Assembly: GCA_028015205.1 (NCBI GenBank)
Contig: CM051512.1
Coordinates: forward strand, 10,910,255-10,974,254
DNA: 64,000 bases
Reading direction: 5' to 3'
Source: Mytilisepta virgata
Taxonomy: Eukaryota > Mollusca > Bivalvia > Mytilida > Mytilidae
This document shows, piece after piece, positions 31,078-44,300 of this stretch. How positions within the stretch are numbered: the first letter of the stretch is position 1; the number at the start of each line of letters is the position of its first letter. Under the pieces are notes generated by a model. That model saw nothing but the letters and a program-made list of their open reading frames with translations. It had not been told where the DNA came from and ran no database searches. The translations under genes were made by a program, and so were the position numbers.

Positions 31078-31400
31078 AGTACCGAAATGCCTTACATATG
31101 GTACCGAAATGTCTTACATATGGTACCGAAATGTCTTACAAATGGTACCGAAATGTCTTACAAATAGTACCGAAATGTCTCATTACCGAAATGTCTTACA
31201 TATGGTACCGAAATATCTTACAAATGGTACCGAAATGTCTTACAAATGGTACCGAAATGTCTCAGTACCGAAATGTCTTACATATGGTACCGAAATGTCT
31301 TACAAATGGTACCGAAATGTCTCAGTACCGAAATGTCTCGATACCGAATTGTCTTTTTCAGCGGGTACCGAAATGTCCAGGTACCGAAGTGTCTTGATAC
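31078..31400. repeat. Right subterminal minisatellite
   Basis: About 15 copies of GTACCGAAATGTCT with ~8-bp spacers (TACAWATG). It is the inverse of the left minisatellite. Open frames through it (NGTEMSYKWYRN type) are repeat translations. Confidence 0.92.
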
Positions 31401-31477
31401 CTGGCGGTTGACCTCGGTGAGTAGATTTCGAGTGAACCCAACCTTCCCGCTTCGCAGATTATTTTTGGTAAGCGTTG

Positions 31478-32805
31478 TGGATGGTCGTATTTTTTTCTTC
31501 TCCGATAATATTTATGAAAATCGCGTAAATCGAGCCACAAGACCCTGAGAATCAACAAGAACTTCAGCAATAACACAAAGCTACAGCCTAGGATGTTGAT
31601 GATTTGATATTTCAGTGGGTGGCAGATGAGCGAGCAGGCAGACATGTCCCATATGTCTTGGTTTGTTGTTGTCTTGATTTCAGATGCTTATAAATTGTTA
31701 TTTGTGCATTTGTAATCGTGGCAATGTAAATTTAGACTGCCCAATAGTTTATGAGCAACATAAGATTTGTAGAAAAGTTATTTTTTCTCTGCCCAGGAAT
31801 TATAAACTGTTAGTCACTACAAAAACAAATGCTTTGCCAGGAGAATTATTGACAGGTCATAAATTGTTAAATACATTCTTGAAGTAGCAGTATTACTAGT
31901 TTTAATCAAAATGAAGGAATTTAAATACAGTAACTATTAATTTGTAGATTTATTATTTAATGTGTTTGTCGATTCATAAGTCAGATTTACAGGCTGGCAG
32001 CTTGGAGATGACTTTCAGACTACCAACAGGTTGTCATGGTAGCATTAATCCGAAGATGGTTTTATGGTAACAATTATCCTTGCAAGATCTCAGGGTAACA
32101 AACATCAGCCTACCAGGATTTCATGGTAACAAGCCTCTGAAGATTTCATGGTAATGTTAGAAAATACTTAAAACTTGCTATTAAACAAAAATATAAAGAA
32201 AAACAGGGATAATGTCATTAAATGCTGGATACTGGTAGTCAACATCATTGAGTACCGGTAGACATCTGCAGTGTCAAATCCTTGCAGAAAACTGAAAAAA
32301 ACCTTAAAATTGTAATTTATGAAAAAGGATTTCATATGCGACTTTCAATAAAAATTTCACTATTACACATGGAAAATAAGTAAATACAACAAGACAAGTG
32401 TACATCATGGACTTGAAATAAGGCAACAAATTCAAGTAAGAATGTCGGCTCACAGCCGAAGACGTAAAGCAAATTAAATACTTAAAAAAAGAGAGATAGG
32501 AAACAGCTTAAAAATCGTTATTGACCTTCAGAGTAGATGTAAGAAAATGGATTATGTTGATTTTTAGCACACATATATAAAAAAGATCAATTTTGAAAAT
32601 TGTATCTTTTGTGAAAGAAAGTGTATATATGTGAATAATGACTGTCAATAAAAAAACATCATATCAGTAAGTCACAAGGTCATAGTGTTATTTTCAGTAA
32701 CATCGAAGCTCATCATAATTAAAACCGGTTTCATGTAAAATAAAATCTAATTTATATAATTTTCTTTTTGCGACAAGGTGTTTTTGTAACTGTTTTGTTT
32801 TTCAG
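31478..32805. other. Anonymous DNA upstream of the host gene exon
   Basis: No supported gene. The 31684-31887 frame has no recognisable domain. Short repeats of TTTCATGGTAACA occur at ~32030-32155. Confidence 0.45.
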
Positions 32806-32861
32806 CTCCCCAAAGTGTTACAAAGTGATTTCAAAGTGTACTGAAAGATGGCTGTTATCCA
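32806..32861 (+). CDS. Host gene exon with start codon (internal 5' exon)
   Basis: A pyrimidine-rich stretch and CAG acceptor (ending 32805) precede a 56-base exon with ATG 32848 and a consensus donor GTAAGT (32862-32867). It encodes MAVI plus two bases of the next codon. Joined to the exon at 54483 it keeps frame (phase 2), giving M-A-V-I-Q-K-K-P…. The acceptor implies an untranslated first exon further upstream, which I cannot place. Confidence 0.5.
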
Positions 32862-34828
32862 GTAAGTTGTTTTTTTTTTGTATGTTATCATTACTTAAAT
32901 GATTATCAGTGTTGAATTGCATGGCCAGAGTATGTATTTTCAGTCTGAAAATGCTTTTTATGTCCCCTGCTGAGGCAGAAAAGTAAAAATAGATTTTTGC
33001 CTTTGAGATCAGGAAATGATATTTTTATCCTTTATATATGGCCAGGTTATTAATTTTTACCATCACCTGGGGCAGATTATTTCCAGAAACTTGAGCCCCC
33101 TCAGAATCAAGTGGTTGACCCAAAAAAAAACTTGACAGTTAAACCATATAATTTAGATCTAGCTGGTATAGGCCAAACAAGTTGCTTTTCTTCCAAAAAG
33201 CAATACGTGGATGCAAATTTCTTGTTCGCCACTAACTTCGTAGTATTGTAAGAAACAACGTGATATTTGCACATCAGTTTTGGCCAGGTTGGTTAAAAAA
33301 CACAAATGCTGTTTCAGTAGCATAAACAATTTTATTGAAGAAATGAAAAGCTAATTAGTGTGTGCGGTCACAATATTTTTACCTGTTTGAAAAAATATCA
33401 TTTTTGATACATTGTGATACAATCATATATATTCATATCTATATAATAATGTCAAAATTGATTTTAGTACAGATATCCATAAAAATATATGGTGTGCTTA
33501 AGCAATGAAGTATAGAAAGTCAGAAAAAATGTTGTGCAAGTTTTTGCATGTTCTTTACTAATTAATTTAAAAAACATATGATTACTATTGCTGTGTTACA
33601 AAAGTAATGTTCCTGCATATCAACCAAAATCGTTAATAAAATACATCTTGAATATATTTAATGCTAAAATGGGATAAAAATGATTTTGTGTAAAGTAGTT
33701 ATTAAAATTTTGAAACTTTGATGAAAATAGCTCCTGTCTATATGCATATTTTCAATAAAGGTACTATAATACAGAACAAAGTAAACATGGATTGTCCGTG
33801 CATGATATATTTCCTTAGTGCTGAAGTTTACCAAAAAGATTTTGTCTCTAAGTTTTGATAAAAATCGATAGGTTTCACAAAACTATTGTCCTGTTTAATA
33901 TATACTTCAAAGTAGATTTAAAGCTTTACTGAAACATGTCATTAAAGGAAAATCTGTTCGTTAGGTAAAGTTGTGGATCATTTTGTAAAAATGAAATTTC
34001 AAAACCGTGGTAGTCCTCAGTTTCATATGTTTTTTGGATTGAAAATTTTGATGAAATATTTAAATATCAAGTTAAACTTTTACGAAATATTATAAATATT
34101 TACTTTGAAAACCCTGTATTGAACCTTATAAGTGTTCCTGATATAAAAATGTGCAAAGTTAAAAGATACTGAGGTTCTGATAGGTATAATACTTCCACCA
34201 AAATTAATTATAAATCCCGTGCATAAGAAGATATAAAATAGAAAATCATCACTAAATAGACTTATAATGTATATAAATATCTGCAAAATTAATAAGTACT
34301 CAGTATTTATTTATGTAAAAAATATATTATGCACAGATTTAGATAATTCTTAAATATAATCTTAACACCAAACCTAAGAGATTATCTGCAACAGTTTAAT
34401 GACCTTAACAATCACATATTCACAGTCTGTATATTTATATATCAATAAATTGCAATGCACCAGTTAATTAATGTCACTTGCAATAAATATAAACATACCA
34501 AAAGTTTGTCGTAATAAAACACAGATGTTTTTATCATGAATAAAAACGACGTTTTAATAATAATTGAGGGAAATAACATTCTTTTAGTGCGCATTCTTGG
34601 TGTTTTTAACAAATAATCAAGTTTCCTTTAGAGGCACATTCCTTTTCATTCTCAATATAACATATCATGTTCCCCAAATAGAGGCTCTTTCCCATAATCC
34701 TTAGTGTTACATAGCATCCGTTAAACATGGCCAATACTATAGGCGTGGATGCTAAGGCATCCACGCAATAAAAAAGTTTGAGTTGTCTTTCTTTGGTCAG
34801 ACTTTTTGGGTCCAAAAAACAACATTTT

Positions 34829-35930
34829 AGCTCACCTGACCTATAGGGCTATGTGAGCTATTGCCATCTCTTTGCATCCTCCATAAACTTTCGATTAAAG
34901 ATCTTCACTGAAACCACTGGAACAGTTGGGACCAAACTTTGGTGGAATTGGTCCTTTGGAGGCCCCTTCAAAATTTACTTCTGAAACAGTTGTTACTAAA
35001 AGTAGAAAAATTGGGAATGAAAAAATCTATGAAACTGTAACACGGCCAGATGGAACCAAACTAGGCAGCATCCTTAGGTCCTTTTTCAGAATTGTGTGAA
35101 ATGACCCTGACTGTTAACCAAGATGGCTGCCACACTAGAACCTAGTTTCGAAGAAAGTTTGGGGATATAGCGATGGTCTCTGTCCATCTGGCCATTCTGA
35201 AGTTCTTATTTGGTTTTTGGTCAAAATTATTTTTCGGGTTTCTTTTTCCAAAACGTGTGACTTTTCCATTGCCTTATATGGGGGGGGGGGAGGTATTTTG
35301 TATCTGCAACTCCAACTAAACCACTTATTTTAGTTTAATGAAACTTTCTCATATTCTTAATCGTATAGCCATTCTGCACCTCCTACTTGCTTTTTGGTCA
35401 AAATTATTTTTCGAGTGTCTTTTTCCAAAACAAACTTTGCCATTGCCTTATAATGGGGATGGGGACAATTTTGTATCCACAACTCCTCATAAACCACTTA
35501 TTATAGTTAAATGAAACTTTCTCAGAATCTTTATCGTGTAATGCCATTGTACACCTACTTTTTTTGGTAAAAATCATTATTGGGGTTTCTTTTTCCGAAA
35601 CATGGACTTTGCCGTTGCCTTATAATAGGAGAAGGGGTACTCATTTTGTATCCGCAGCTCATCCTAAACCACTTATTATAATTTAATGAAACTTTCGCCA
35701 AATTTTTATCATATAATGCCATTGTGCACTTCCTATTTTTTGTGGGGTAAAAACATTTTTGGGGTTTCTTTTTGCAAAACCTGGAGTTTGCCATTGCCTT
35801 ATATGGGGGTACCCAATTTTTGTATCCACAACTCCTCCTTAACCACTTACTATAATTTAATGAAACTTTCTCAGATATTTTATCATATAATGCCATTGTG
35901 CACCTCTTATTTTTTATTTGGTAAAAATCA
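34829..35930. repeat. Dispersed repeat with internal tandem units
   Basis: It starts with AGCTCACCTGACCTATAGGG. From ~35160 a ~180-bp unit (AAACCACTTATTATAGTTTA … ATGAAACTTTCTCA … TGCCATTGTGCAC … TTGCCTTATAATGGGG) repeats about four times to 35930. The paired short frames here are repeat translations. Confidence 0.75.
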
Positions 35931-35935
35931 TTTTT

Positions 35936-37250
35936 AGCTCACCTGGACCAAAGGTCCATGTGAGCTTTTACCATCACTTGGCGTCCGTCGTCGTCGTCGT
36001 CGTCGTCTGTCGTCGTCGTCTGTTAACAATTTTTCAAACGTTAACTCGTCCGACACCATAAGTCCAATTGCAACGAAACTTCGTACAGTTGTTTATTGGT
36101 ATATGTGCTACAAAACTGTCGTTTGGATTTTTGATTCGTAAAAAAACATGGCCGCCATGGCTAAAAATAGAACATAGGGGTAAATTGCAGTTTTTTGCAA
36201 ATAACTCAAAAACCATAACAGATATCAAAATTCTGGCAGAGGGTAAAAGTGTTCAGCACCTCAAGATCTACCTCCCCTGAAATTTTGAAGAAGAACCAAC
36301 GACCCATGTAGGAGTTATTGCCCTTTTTCTGCATTTTTTCCAAATTTTGCACTTATTAAGCTCAATATCTTGGATACTATAAAGGAAATTTGAAAAATTT
36401 AAATTTCATATTGTTAGGCACACAAAGAACTACAAAATTTGTAACAGGATCGAAGTTGTAGGTTCGTTCCTTTTAGGAGTTATTCCCCTTAGATCGTCAA
36501 AATTGACCATTTTTGCAGTCTTTATTCATTGTAATAAAATCGTTAACTCCTCTTACACCATAAGTTTAATTGCAACCAAACTTAGTGTAGTTGTTCCTTG
36601 GCATGAGTGCTACTAAACTATCGTTTGGATTTTTGATTTGTAAAAAAACATGGCTGCCATGGCTAAAAATAGAACATAGGGGTAAATTGCAGTTTTTTGC
36701 AAATAACTCAAAAATGGTGACAGATATCAAAATTCTGGTGGGAAGCTAAAGAGTTCAACACCTCAAGATCTACCTGCTTTGAAATTTTGAAGAAGATGTA
36801 ACCACCCATGTAGGAGTTATTGCCCTTTTTCTTGATTTTTTTTTTAAATTTGTACTTAAGTTGTATGATCATTCCTTTTAGGAGTTATTCCCCTTAGAAC
36901 ATCAAAATTGACCATTTTCACAGCATTTCCCTTAGTTTGCAAAATGTTTAAATGAGCCCTTTAGGAGTTAAAGTTTTGTCCCTTAAATGTCAAAATAACT
37001 GTTGATGCCTTATAGATGACCCTTTAAATGTCAAAAATAGCGTTTTCTCTTGTTTTTGCCCTATAGAATGAAAACTATTGTCGATAGAGAAAAGCTGTTG
37101 TTTGCTTAAACAATCAGCTCATTGAGCTCTACAAAAGTCTGAATTGGGTCGAAGTTGTCAGATGATCCATTATAGGGGTAATAGCTCATGAAAGACTCCC
37201 TTAAAGCTTAAGGACCAGGTGAGCGATTCAGGCTCCTGGGAGCCTCTTGT
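35936..37250. mobile_element. 'AGCTCACCTGG' repeat element, copy 1
   Basis: It begins AGCTCACCTGGACCAAAGG and ends CCAGGTGAGCGATTCAGGCT then CCTGGGAGCCTC, so the termini are partly inverted (AGCTCACCTGG/CCAGGTGAGC). A (CGT)n microsatellite sits at ~35985-36022. The interior is non-coding, with two ~550-bp diverged halves (36040 and 36540). A related copy lies at 52461-53615 and other ends at ~48790, 51800 and 54240. Confidence 0.65.
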
Positions 37251-38989
37251 TTGGATTTATTTTCCTTCCCAAAACATGGAGTTTGCCATTCCCTTGGGCA
37301 AAAGAAATGTTTCCGGTTTCCCGACTGACCATGTTTTTTGGTGGGTAAAAAAATAAATTTTGTAATTGACCCTGTTTTTTTCCTGGAATAAAAATTTTAT
37401 TGATCAAAAACTTGAATTGTCGAACATGGTATTTAAAATCACAAAAATGCAATTGTGAAGATATAAACACCGATTTTGATATGTTAATTAAATTTAGACC
37501 ACATGGATGCATTCCATTGTAGGGTCGCTGAAGCATATCATGCACTGTGTTGACTCAATTTTTTTATTGACAGAAAAATATACGGACTCTTTCATGGAAA
37601 GAATAATGAAAAGGCATCCAATCAGTGAAAAAAAAATAAAACTTTATTTTTAGATCACGGAATCGAGCTAATTAGATACGCAAGCAGCATGCGTGATAGT
37701 TACTTTCACCCAGGACAGTGTGGTTAATTTGTACATTTTGCCGAAAAGATCATATTTTTTTAAACCCGGATAAGGATTAAACAATGGTGGATCTTTTACA
37801 AACAACATGTGAAAAGACCAGAATTTGAGGATTTTATGGGATTTTAAAGTTGGGAAAATGAATTTTAGAATTTTTTTGGCAATATTGGATGACAGGAAAG
37901 TAACTATTTCGAATCAAACGTGCCGAATTTGTACAAAATTGATGGGAGTGGACATCAATGATTGGAAGTTTATTTCTTGAAATAATTTTTATAATTTTTA
38001 ATGACAAAATTGAAAATTTTGAGCGATTTTAACGATATTTGAAGAATTTCAACATATCCATCCGCTGAAGCCCCTGTTTGCTACCGAATCTTCGCATTTT
38101 CATTCAAAAACTAAAAAGATTGCGAACAGAACATATTTTATTAACATTTTTATTCAAATAAAAAAATAAATGACCCAAAATTAATGCTTTATAGGATTAA
38201 CAAAGAAGTAGCCAATCTAGTCTGCCATCGTGCAAGGGTTATTTCCTGTGGGGACTCAATCCGTGAATGGCTTAATACACTAGCAGTCATAAATTTCTTT
38301 AATTTTCTTTAAGAACATTTTTTTTGTTGTCAAGAATTGGCCTAATTAGTGTTCAGAGCTCAGGTATCAAACAAACTGGGCGGCATTTGGTGTTGCACAA
38401 AAATAAAGAGTTGCTCCCCTTTTATAATTTTTTTCAATTTAATTTTTTTTAACAAATGAATTATTAAATTCATTATTAATTGTTGAATAACATTTAAAAA
38501 TAAATACCAAGAAGAAAATGTACGAGTCTATTGTAAAAAATATAAATTACAAACTTTTTTTGTACAGTTATAATTTTGTGTAAGTTACCTTTGTAAAATT
38601 TTATGTCAACAACTCTGACACATGGTATTGAAATTATGACCCTGTGAGGACAGCCGTGGATGTAACATTAGCTTTCCTTATCCATTATAACCAAGCAAGG
38701 AAAAAAAATGTAGAATGTAAATGGAAAGCTACATATTTATAATTAAATATAACATTTTTAGTTCGCCTCAACAAAGTTGAGGGGGACTATTGGAGTACCC
38801 CCAGCGTCCACATCGGTGTACACGTGTCCACAGCCAGTTCTTACTTACTAGTTGACATAGGGTCATCTATTTTTGTGTGCAGGTGCATGATGAAGAGACT
38901 GACCATGTGACATAAGATGAATATTACATGACCCATATTACACGGTTGGCTGGTTTTTAGTTTTATGTCAAAAATCAGTTTTTAACATA

Positions 38990-40540
38990 CAAAAGTGACC
39001 TACAATCATATTACTTGTCTTAGGGAGTAACATAGCCTCCCACCAAAATTAGGTCACTGATATACTTGTCACACTTCATTGACTAAGGTTAAGTTTTACG
39101 TCCAAGCAGTTCTCAGATACCAAGGGACCTTCAATCATAGTACTCGATGTAAGGCTTCATCTCAGGGAGTAACACAGCCTCCCACCAAAATTAGGTCTCT
39201 CTGACCTACTTAAAGCACTTAATTGACTTAGGTTAAGTTTTACATCCGAGTTCCACAGGGCTTTCCAAAGTAGCCGGTAGACGGCAGAAATCCGCCGTTT
39301 ACGGTGGATACAAGTGCCAGCTACTTCACTGATAAAAAAAATTAATTCAAAAAGAAAAAAAATCTCTTTAAAATATGTAGACAAGCGTCGAGAATCGTAT
39401 TGTCGCGATAAACAAGTATGTAAAACCTGTGTTTACCGATAGCTAAATATAGTTCACGTGAATTCCGGTCACTGATTGGTCATCTATAAAAAAGTGTAAA
39501 TTTACGTCATCTCTAATCGGAAAGCATTGTATTTTTGCAAGGATAATCAAAGAGAAGTTCCGATGGTCAACAAAAAAAAATTAAGTAGTAGGCTAAAAAT
39601 TTAAATTTTATAACAATAATATTTGTTATTATTATAAAAAAACATATGAATTATCAGCATAAGGGAAAGAAAATAATGAAGAATTGAAGGTTACACAATC
39701 CTGCACAAAAAAAAATAGAAAGCGGCCCCCAGACCCCCTGCCGCTCAGGTGCCAAGCTTGTAGTATGGCGCGGCGGCCAGCTGTGCCGGCCGCATGTCAC
39801 AGCCGCCTACTTTTAGATTTCAGCCTACTACTTCAAATTGTATGGAAAGCCCTGGTTCCACTCTCTGATACCATTAAGGACCTACAATCATAACTTGGTG
39901 TGAGTGTGCAGCCTCCCACCAAAATTAGGTCACTCTGACCTACTTATAGTGCTTCAGTTTTACGTCCGAGTTCAGTTCTTCAATACCAAGGGGCCTACAA
40001 TCATATTACTTGCTGTGAGGGTGCATCTCGGGGAGTAACACAGCCTCCCATTGAAATAAGGTGTGAGGGTGCATCTTAATATATAGGGAGTAACACACAT
40101 TATCACACTTCATTGACTTAGGTTAAGTTTTACGTCTGAATTCAGTTCTCAAATACCAAGGGACCTACAATCATATTATACTTGGTGTGAAGGTTGCATC
40201 TCGGGGAGTAACACAGCCTCCCACCAAAGTTAATTCACTCTGACCTACTTAACACACTTCATTGACTAAGGTTAAGTTTTATATCCGAGTTCAGTTCTCA
40301 AATACCAAGGGACCTACAATCATTACTTTCTGTGAGGGTGCATCTTGGGGAGTAACACAGCCTCCCACTAAAATAAGGTCACTCTGACCTACTTACTGCA
40401 CTTCATTGACTTAGGTTAAGTTTAACGTCCTAGTTCAGTTCTCCGATACCAAGCAACCACAATCATATTATTTGCTGTGAGTGTGCATCTTGGGGAGCTA
40501 CATAGCCCCACACCAAAATTAGTTGGAGAACAAGGGAACT
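38990..40540. repeat. Tandem repeat, ~120-180-bp units
   Basis: Units contain CAAGGGACCTACAATCATA, GGGAGTAACACAGCCTCCCA and TTGACTTAGGTTAAGTTTTA. About seven copies start near 38995, 39120, 39875, 39985, 40150, 40310 and 40445. The series is interrupted by the transposon at 39256-39854. Confidence 0.85.
39256..39854. mobile_element. 599-bp non-autonomous DNA transposon
   Basis: The termini are CAGGGCTTTCCAAAGTAG and CAATTTGTATGGAAAGCCCTG-type inverted ends (12 bp matching). GTTCCA flanks both sides (39250-39255 and 39855-39860). It interrupts a unit of the surrounding tandem repeat, so the empty site can be read from neighbouring copies. No coding capacity. Confidence 0.75.
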
Positions 40541-41020
40541 ATGTAATCGTAGATTTCTGGTAAATTTCACAATCAATGACAAAAAAGTAATGAAAAAAAT
40601 ATTCAGAAATCAGTGGCTTGTAGGCAGGTATAAAACATCAGCCAGCTAGCTGTTTGTAGGATTTCTGTCATTTAAACAGTAAGAAAATTAAAACAAAAAT
40701 ACAAGGTTTAATTTATTTGTACTGAATAAAACGTTGTGACAATTTCTAGTAAATACATGGCATACATGTTTAGTTGGAAATCCCTGAAAGAAAACCAAAC
40801 ACATGGTTATGATATACAATACACAATGTGCGTAATCTGAATTTATGATGCACACATTAATATCAGTGTTATTAGCTCACCTGGCCAAAGGCCATGTGAT
40901 CTTTTGTCATCACTTGGCGTCCGTACATTAACTTTTCACATTTTAATCTTCTCCTCTGAAACCACTGGGCCAAATGAAATTCAACTTGGCAGCAATCATC
41001 TATGTAAAGTCCTTTATAAA

Positions 41021-41703
41021 CAGGGTTCGTACGGGTGCTTGAAAACCTGGAAAGTACTTGAAATTGAAAATTGGAAATTAAGGCCTTGAAAGTACTTGAA
41101 ATTCAAAGGAGGTCCTTGAAACTCCTTGAAAGACTGTGTTTTTGAAGAATTAAAAAAATTGGTTAAATTTTCTGTCATAAAAGTGTTTTCTACTCATTTT
41201 CAGATCACTCGGTCTCGCGTTTATCGGTATTTTTGTCAAGACTTTATATAGGTTTCGCGTATTTTCCCTTTTCTAAAAATAGCTACTTTTCTGTGAAACT
41301 GGTGCGTAGTAATTTCTGTGATACAGTCAAGAAATAAATCTGACTTTGCGTAAAAATTTTAGTAATTAAACGATCAAGATTAATTTTTTGGTAACTTAAA
41401 TTAACTTTAACTAATAAAAGATCTTTCATTTACTTGATTAAATGTATTTTGCCGATGAATTTTAGTCACAGTGAGCAAACCAAAACTGAAAGTAGTTCGA
41501 AAGAACGTTGATGACATGCCTGGGAAATGTAAATTCTCGGATGTATTGCTCTCTTACAATTACATATAGGTCATAACCATATGGATTTAAATTGTCCATA
41601 TCTGATATCAGTTGATTTCTGATCCTTGAAAATTTGGAAATTGGTCCTTTAAAGTCCTTGAAATGTCCTTGAATTTTGTGGTAAAAAATGTGTATGAACC
41701 CTG
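41021..41703. mobile_element. 683-bp non-autonomous DNA transposon
   Basis: It starts CAGGGTTCGTACGGGTGC, ends GTGTATGAACCCTG, and is flanked by TATAAA at 41015-41020 and 41704-41709. The interior repeats CTTGAAA/CCTTGAAAGTACTTG words near both ends. No transposase frame. Confidence 0.78.
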
Positions 41704-42109
41704 TATAAAGTTTCATGCTCATTTCGTCTTAATCGGGGAACAGACATGGCCGCCATGGGCAATTGTTGTTTCTGAATGGCTGAGTTTTCAAAAATTTTAT
41801 CCTCTGAAATCGCTTGGCCAAATGGAACTAAACTTGAGAGGAAGCATATATGGGAGGTTGTTTACAAAGTTTCCTCATTTCGTCCAGATCGGGCAACAAA
41901 CATGGCCGTCATGGGCAATTCTTGTTTCTCATTGGTTGATTGAAAAAAAAAATTCTCTGGAACTGCTTGGCCAATTGGAATAAAACCTGACAGGAAGCAT
42001 CTATGGGATGTTCTGTACAAAGTATCCTCATTTTGTCCTTCGGACTACAAATACGGAACGCATGGTCGACACATAGGGATCACTATCTGTCGTCTTGCAT
42101 TGTCTTGCG

Positions 42110-43770
42110 TCATCACACTTTTCTTCTATCCTCAACTACTCTTAAACCGCACAAAGGAATTTGATGAAACTTTCTCTTCGCATTAACCTTAATGCACAGG
42201 TATGCATATATACTTCATTTTTAGAAAATTTTACATTTTTTTGGTAAAAATTTACATTTTTGAAAAAGGGGGGGGGGGGGGGGGGGGGGGGTCAAAAAGT
42301 CTATCCTCAACTACTCCATAACCGCTCAAAGGAATTTGATGAAACTAAATCTCTGTGCATTAACCTTAATGCACAGGTGTGCATATATATTTCATTTTTA
42401 GAAATTTTCAATTTTTTTTTGTAAATAATACCTTAATGCACAGGTGTGTATATATATTTCATTTTTAGAAATTTTCAATTTTTTGTGGAGCCTGCGACTT
42501 TAGTCGCAGAAAGCTCGACATAGGGATAGTGATCCGGCGGCGGCGGCAGCGGCGTTAACTAACTTCTTAAAAGCTTTATATTTTAGAAGGTGGAAGACCT
42601 GGATGCTTTATACTTTGTATATAGATGCCTTATGTTATGAAGTTTCCGACTGTCATACGTACATTGTCCTTGGCCTCATTTTCATGGTTCAATGACTACT
42701 TGAAAAAAAAGTTAAGATTTTTTGTAATGTTAATTTCTCTCTTATTATTAGTAATAGGATAACTATATTTGGTATGTGCGTACCTTGCAAGGTCCTCATC
42801 CCCGTCAGACAGTTTTCAATTGACCTCGCCCCCATTTCACGAATCATTGAACAAGGTTAAGTTTTGGTGGTCAAGTCCATATCTCAGATACTATAAGCAA
42901 TAGGTCTAGTATATTTGGTGTATGGAAGGATTCTAAGGTGTACATGTCTAACTGGCAGGTGTCATCTGACCTTGACCTCAATTTCATGGTTCAGTGGTTA
43001 TAGTTAAGTTTTTGTGTTTTGGCCTGTTATTCAAATACTACTATATTTGGTCTGCTATATTTGGTGTATGGAAGGATTGTAAGGTGTACATGTCCAACTG
43101 GCAGGTGTCATCTAACCTTGACCTCATTTTCATGGTTCAGTGGTTATAGTTAAGTTTTAGTGTTTTGCTGTTTTTTGAATACTGTATGCAATAGGTCTAC
43201 TATATTTGGTGTATGGAAGGATGGTAAGGTGTACATGTCCAACTGACATGAGTCATCAGACCTTGACCTTATTTTCATGTTTCAGTGGTTATAGTTAAGT
43301 TTTTGTAATAATAAATTAATACAAAAAAAATTGAAAAAAAAAAGTTTTGACCCACCCCCTTTTTTTTTCCAAAATGTAATTTTTTACAAAAATTTTCTAA
43401 AAATGAAATATATATGCACACCTGTGCATTAAGGTTAATGCACAGAGATAGTTTCATCAAATTCATTTGAAAAAGTGGGGGGGGGGGTCAAAACTTCTAT
43501 CATCAACTACTCCATAACCACTCAAAGGAATTTGATGAAACTTTCTCTGTGCATTAACCTTAATGCACAGATGTGCATATATATTTCATTTTTAGAAAAT
43601 TTTTGTAAAAATTTACATTTTGGAAAAAAAAAGGGGGTGGGTCAAAACTTCTATCCTCAACTACTCCATAACCACTCAAAGAAATTTGATGAAACTTTCT
43701 CTGTCCATTAACCTTAATGCAAAGGTGTGCAAATATATTTCCTTTTTAGAAAATTTAAATATCTTTCTTA
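42110..43770. repeat. Tandem and inverted repeat cluster
   Basis: A ~150-bp unit (CTCAACTACTCCATAACC … TGATGAAACTTTCTC … TGCATTAACCTTAATGCACA … ATATATTTCATTTTTAGAAA) occurs at ~42125, 42300, 43490 and 43650 and, inverted, at 43320-43470. The last pair forms a ~150-bp-arm hairpin around 43475. Long G runs at 42268-42291 and 43479-43487. Confidence 0.8.
42488..43310. repeat. Dispersed repeat with ~170-bp tandem units
   Basis: It begins GAGCCTGCGACTTTAGTCGC then AGAAAGCTCGACATAGGGAT and a CGG-rich run, then units with ATGGTTCAGTGGTTATAGTT and TTTGGTGTATGGAAGGAT, at ~42840-43300. Inserted between units of the cluster described for 42110-43770. Non-coding. Confidence 0.7.
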
Positions 43771-44300
43771 AAAATTGATGTCCGCAGGCGACACATGTCT
43801 TCCTTGGAAGACTCCCACATTTTTATTTGATTGGCTGATATAAAACAATCTTTTCCTCTGAAGTCGCTTGGCCAAATGGAACGAAACTTGACAGTAAACA
43901 TCTATGGGAGGTTCTTTACGGGTGTTACTAAAAGGCGGAAACGGAACGGAACGGAATACGGAAACGGAAGACCTCGATTTTTGTCTCGCCTTGACGAAGT
44001 CAAAAGGCGAGACATAGGTATGCTGCGGCGATGGCGTCAACAATGTATTAGTTTGTGATTAGCTCAGTTTTATGGGGATCCACTAGTGGTAGGTCAATGA
44101 TAATTGGTATGCAGATGTATTACCATTGCTACATCTCATTGCCATGGAGATTATTTGGCTCCACCCCCTGAGTCATGGTTTATTGACTTTGAATGGTTTG
44201 CTTACTTTACATGTATTAGTTTGTGATTAGGTCAGTTTATGGGGATCCACTAGTGGTAGGTCAATAATAATTGGTATGCAGATGTATTATCATTGCCACA

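Larger units (their letters stand above)
29384..31400. mobile_element. Non-autonomous TIR element carrying gene fragments
   Basis: The ends are inverted: left GACACTCCGATACCTGG followed by ACATTTCGGTAC; right GTACCGAAATGTCCAGG then TACCGAAGTGTC. It is flanked by CTGGCGGT at 29376-29383 and 31401-31408 (8 bp). Subterminal minisatellites of the same 13-bp core lie in opposite orientation at both ends. The interior holds decayed exon-like pieces on the minus strand (30439-30520 and others). It has no transposase, so it is a non-autonomous element, possibly of hAT or related type by target length. Confidence 0.6.

Noticed and set aside
31098..31411. Three overlapping ORFs with NGTEMSYKWYRN repeats
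   Set aside because: All three frames of a minisatellite are open; not protein-coding.
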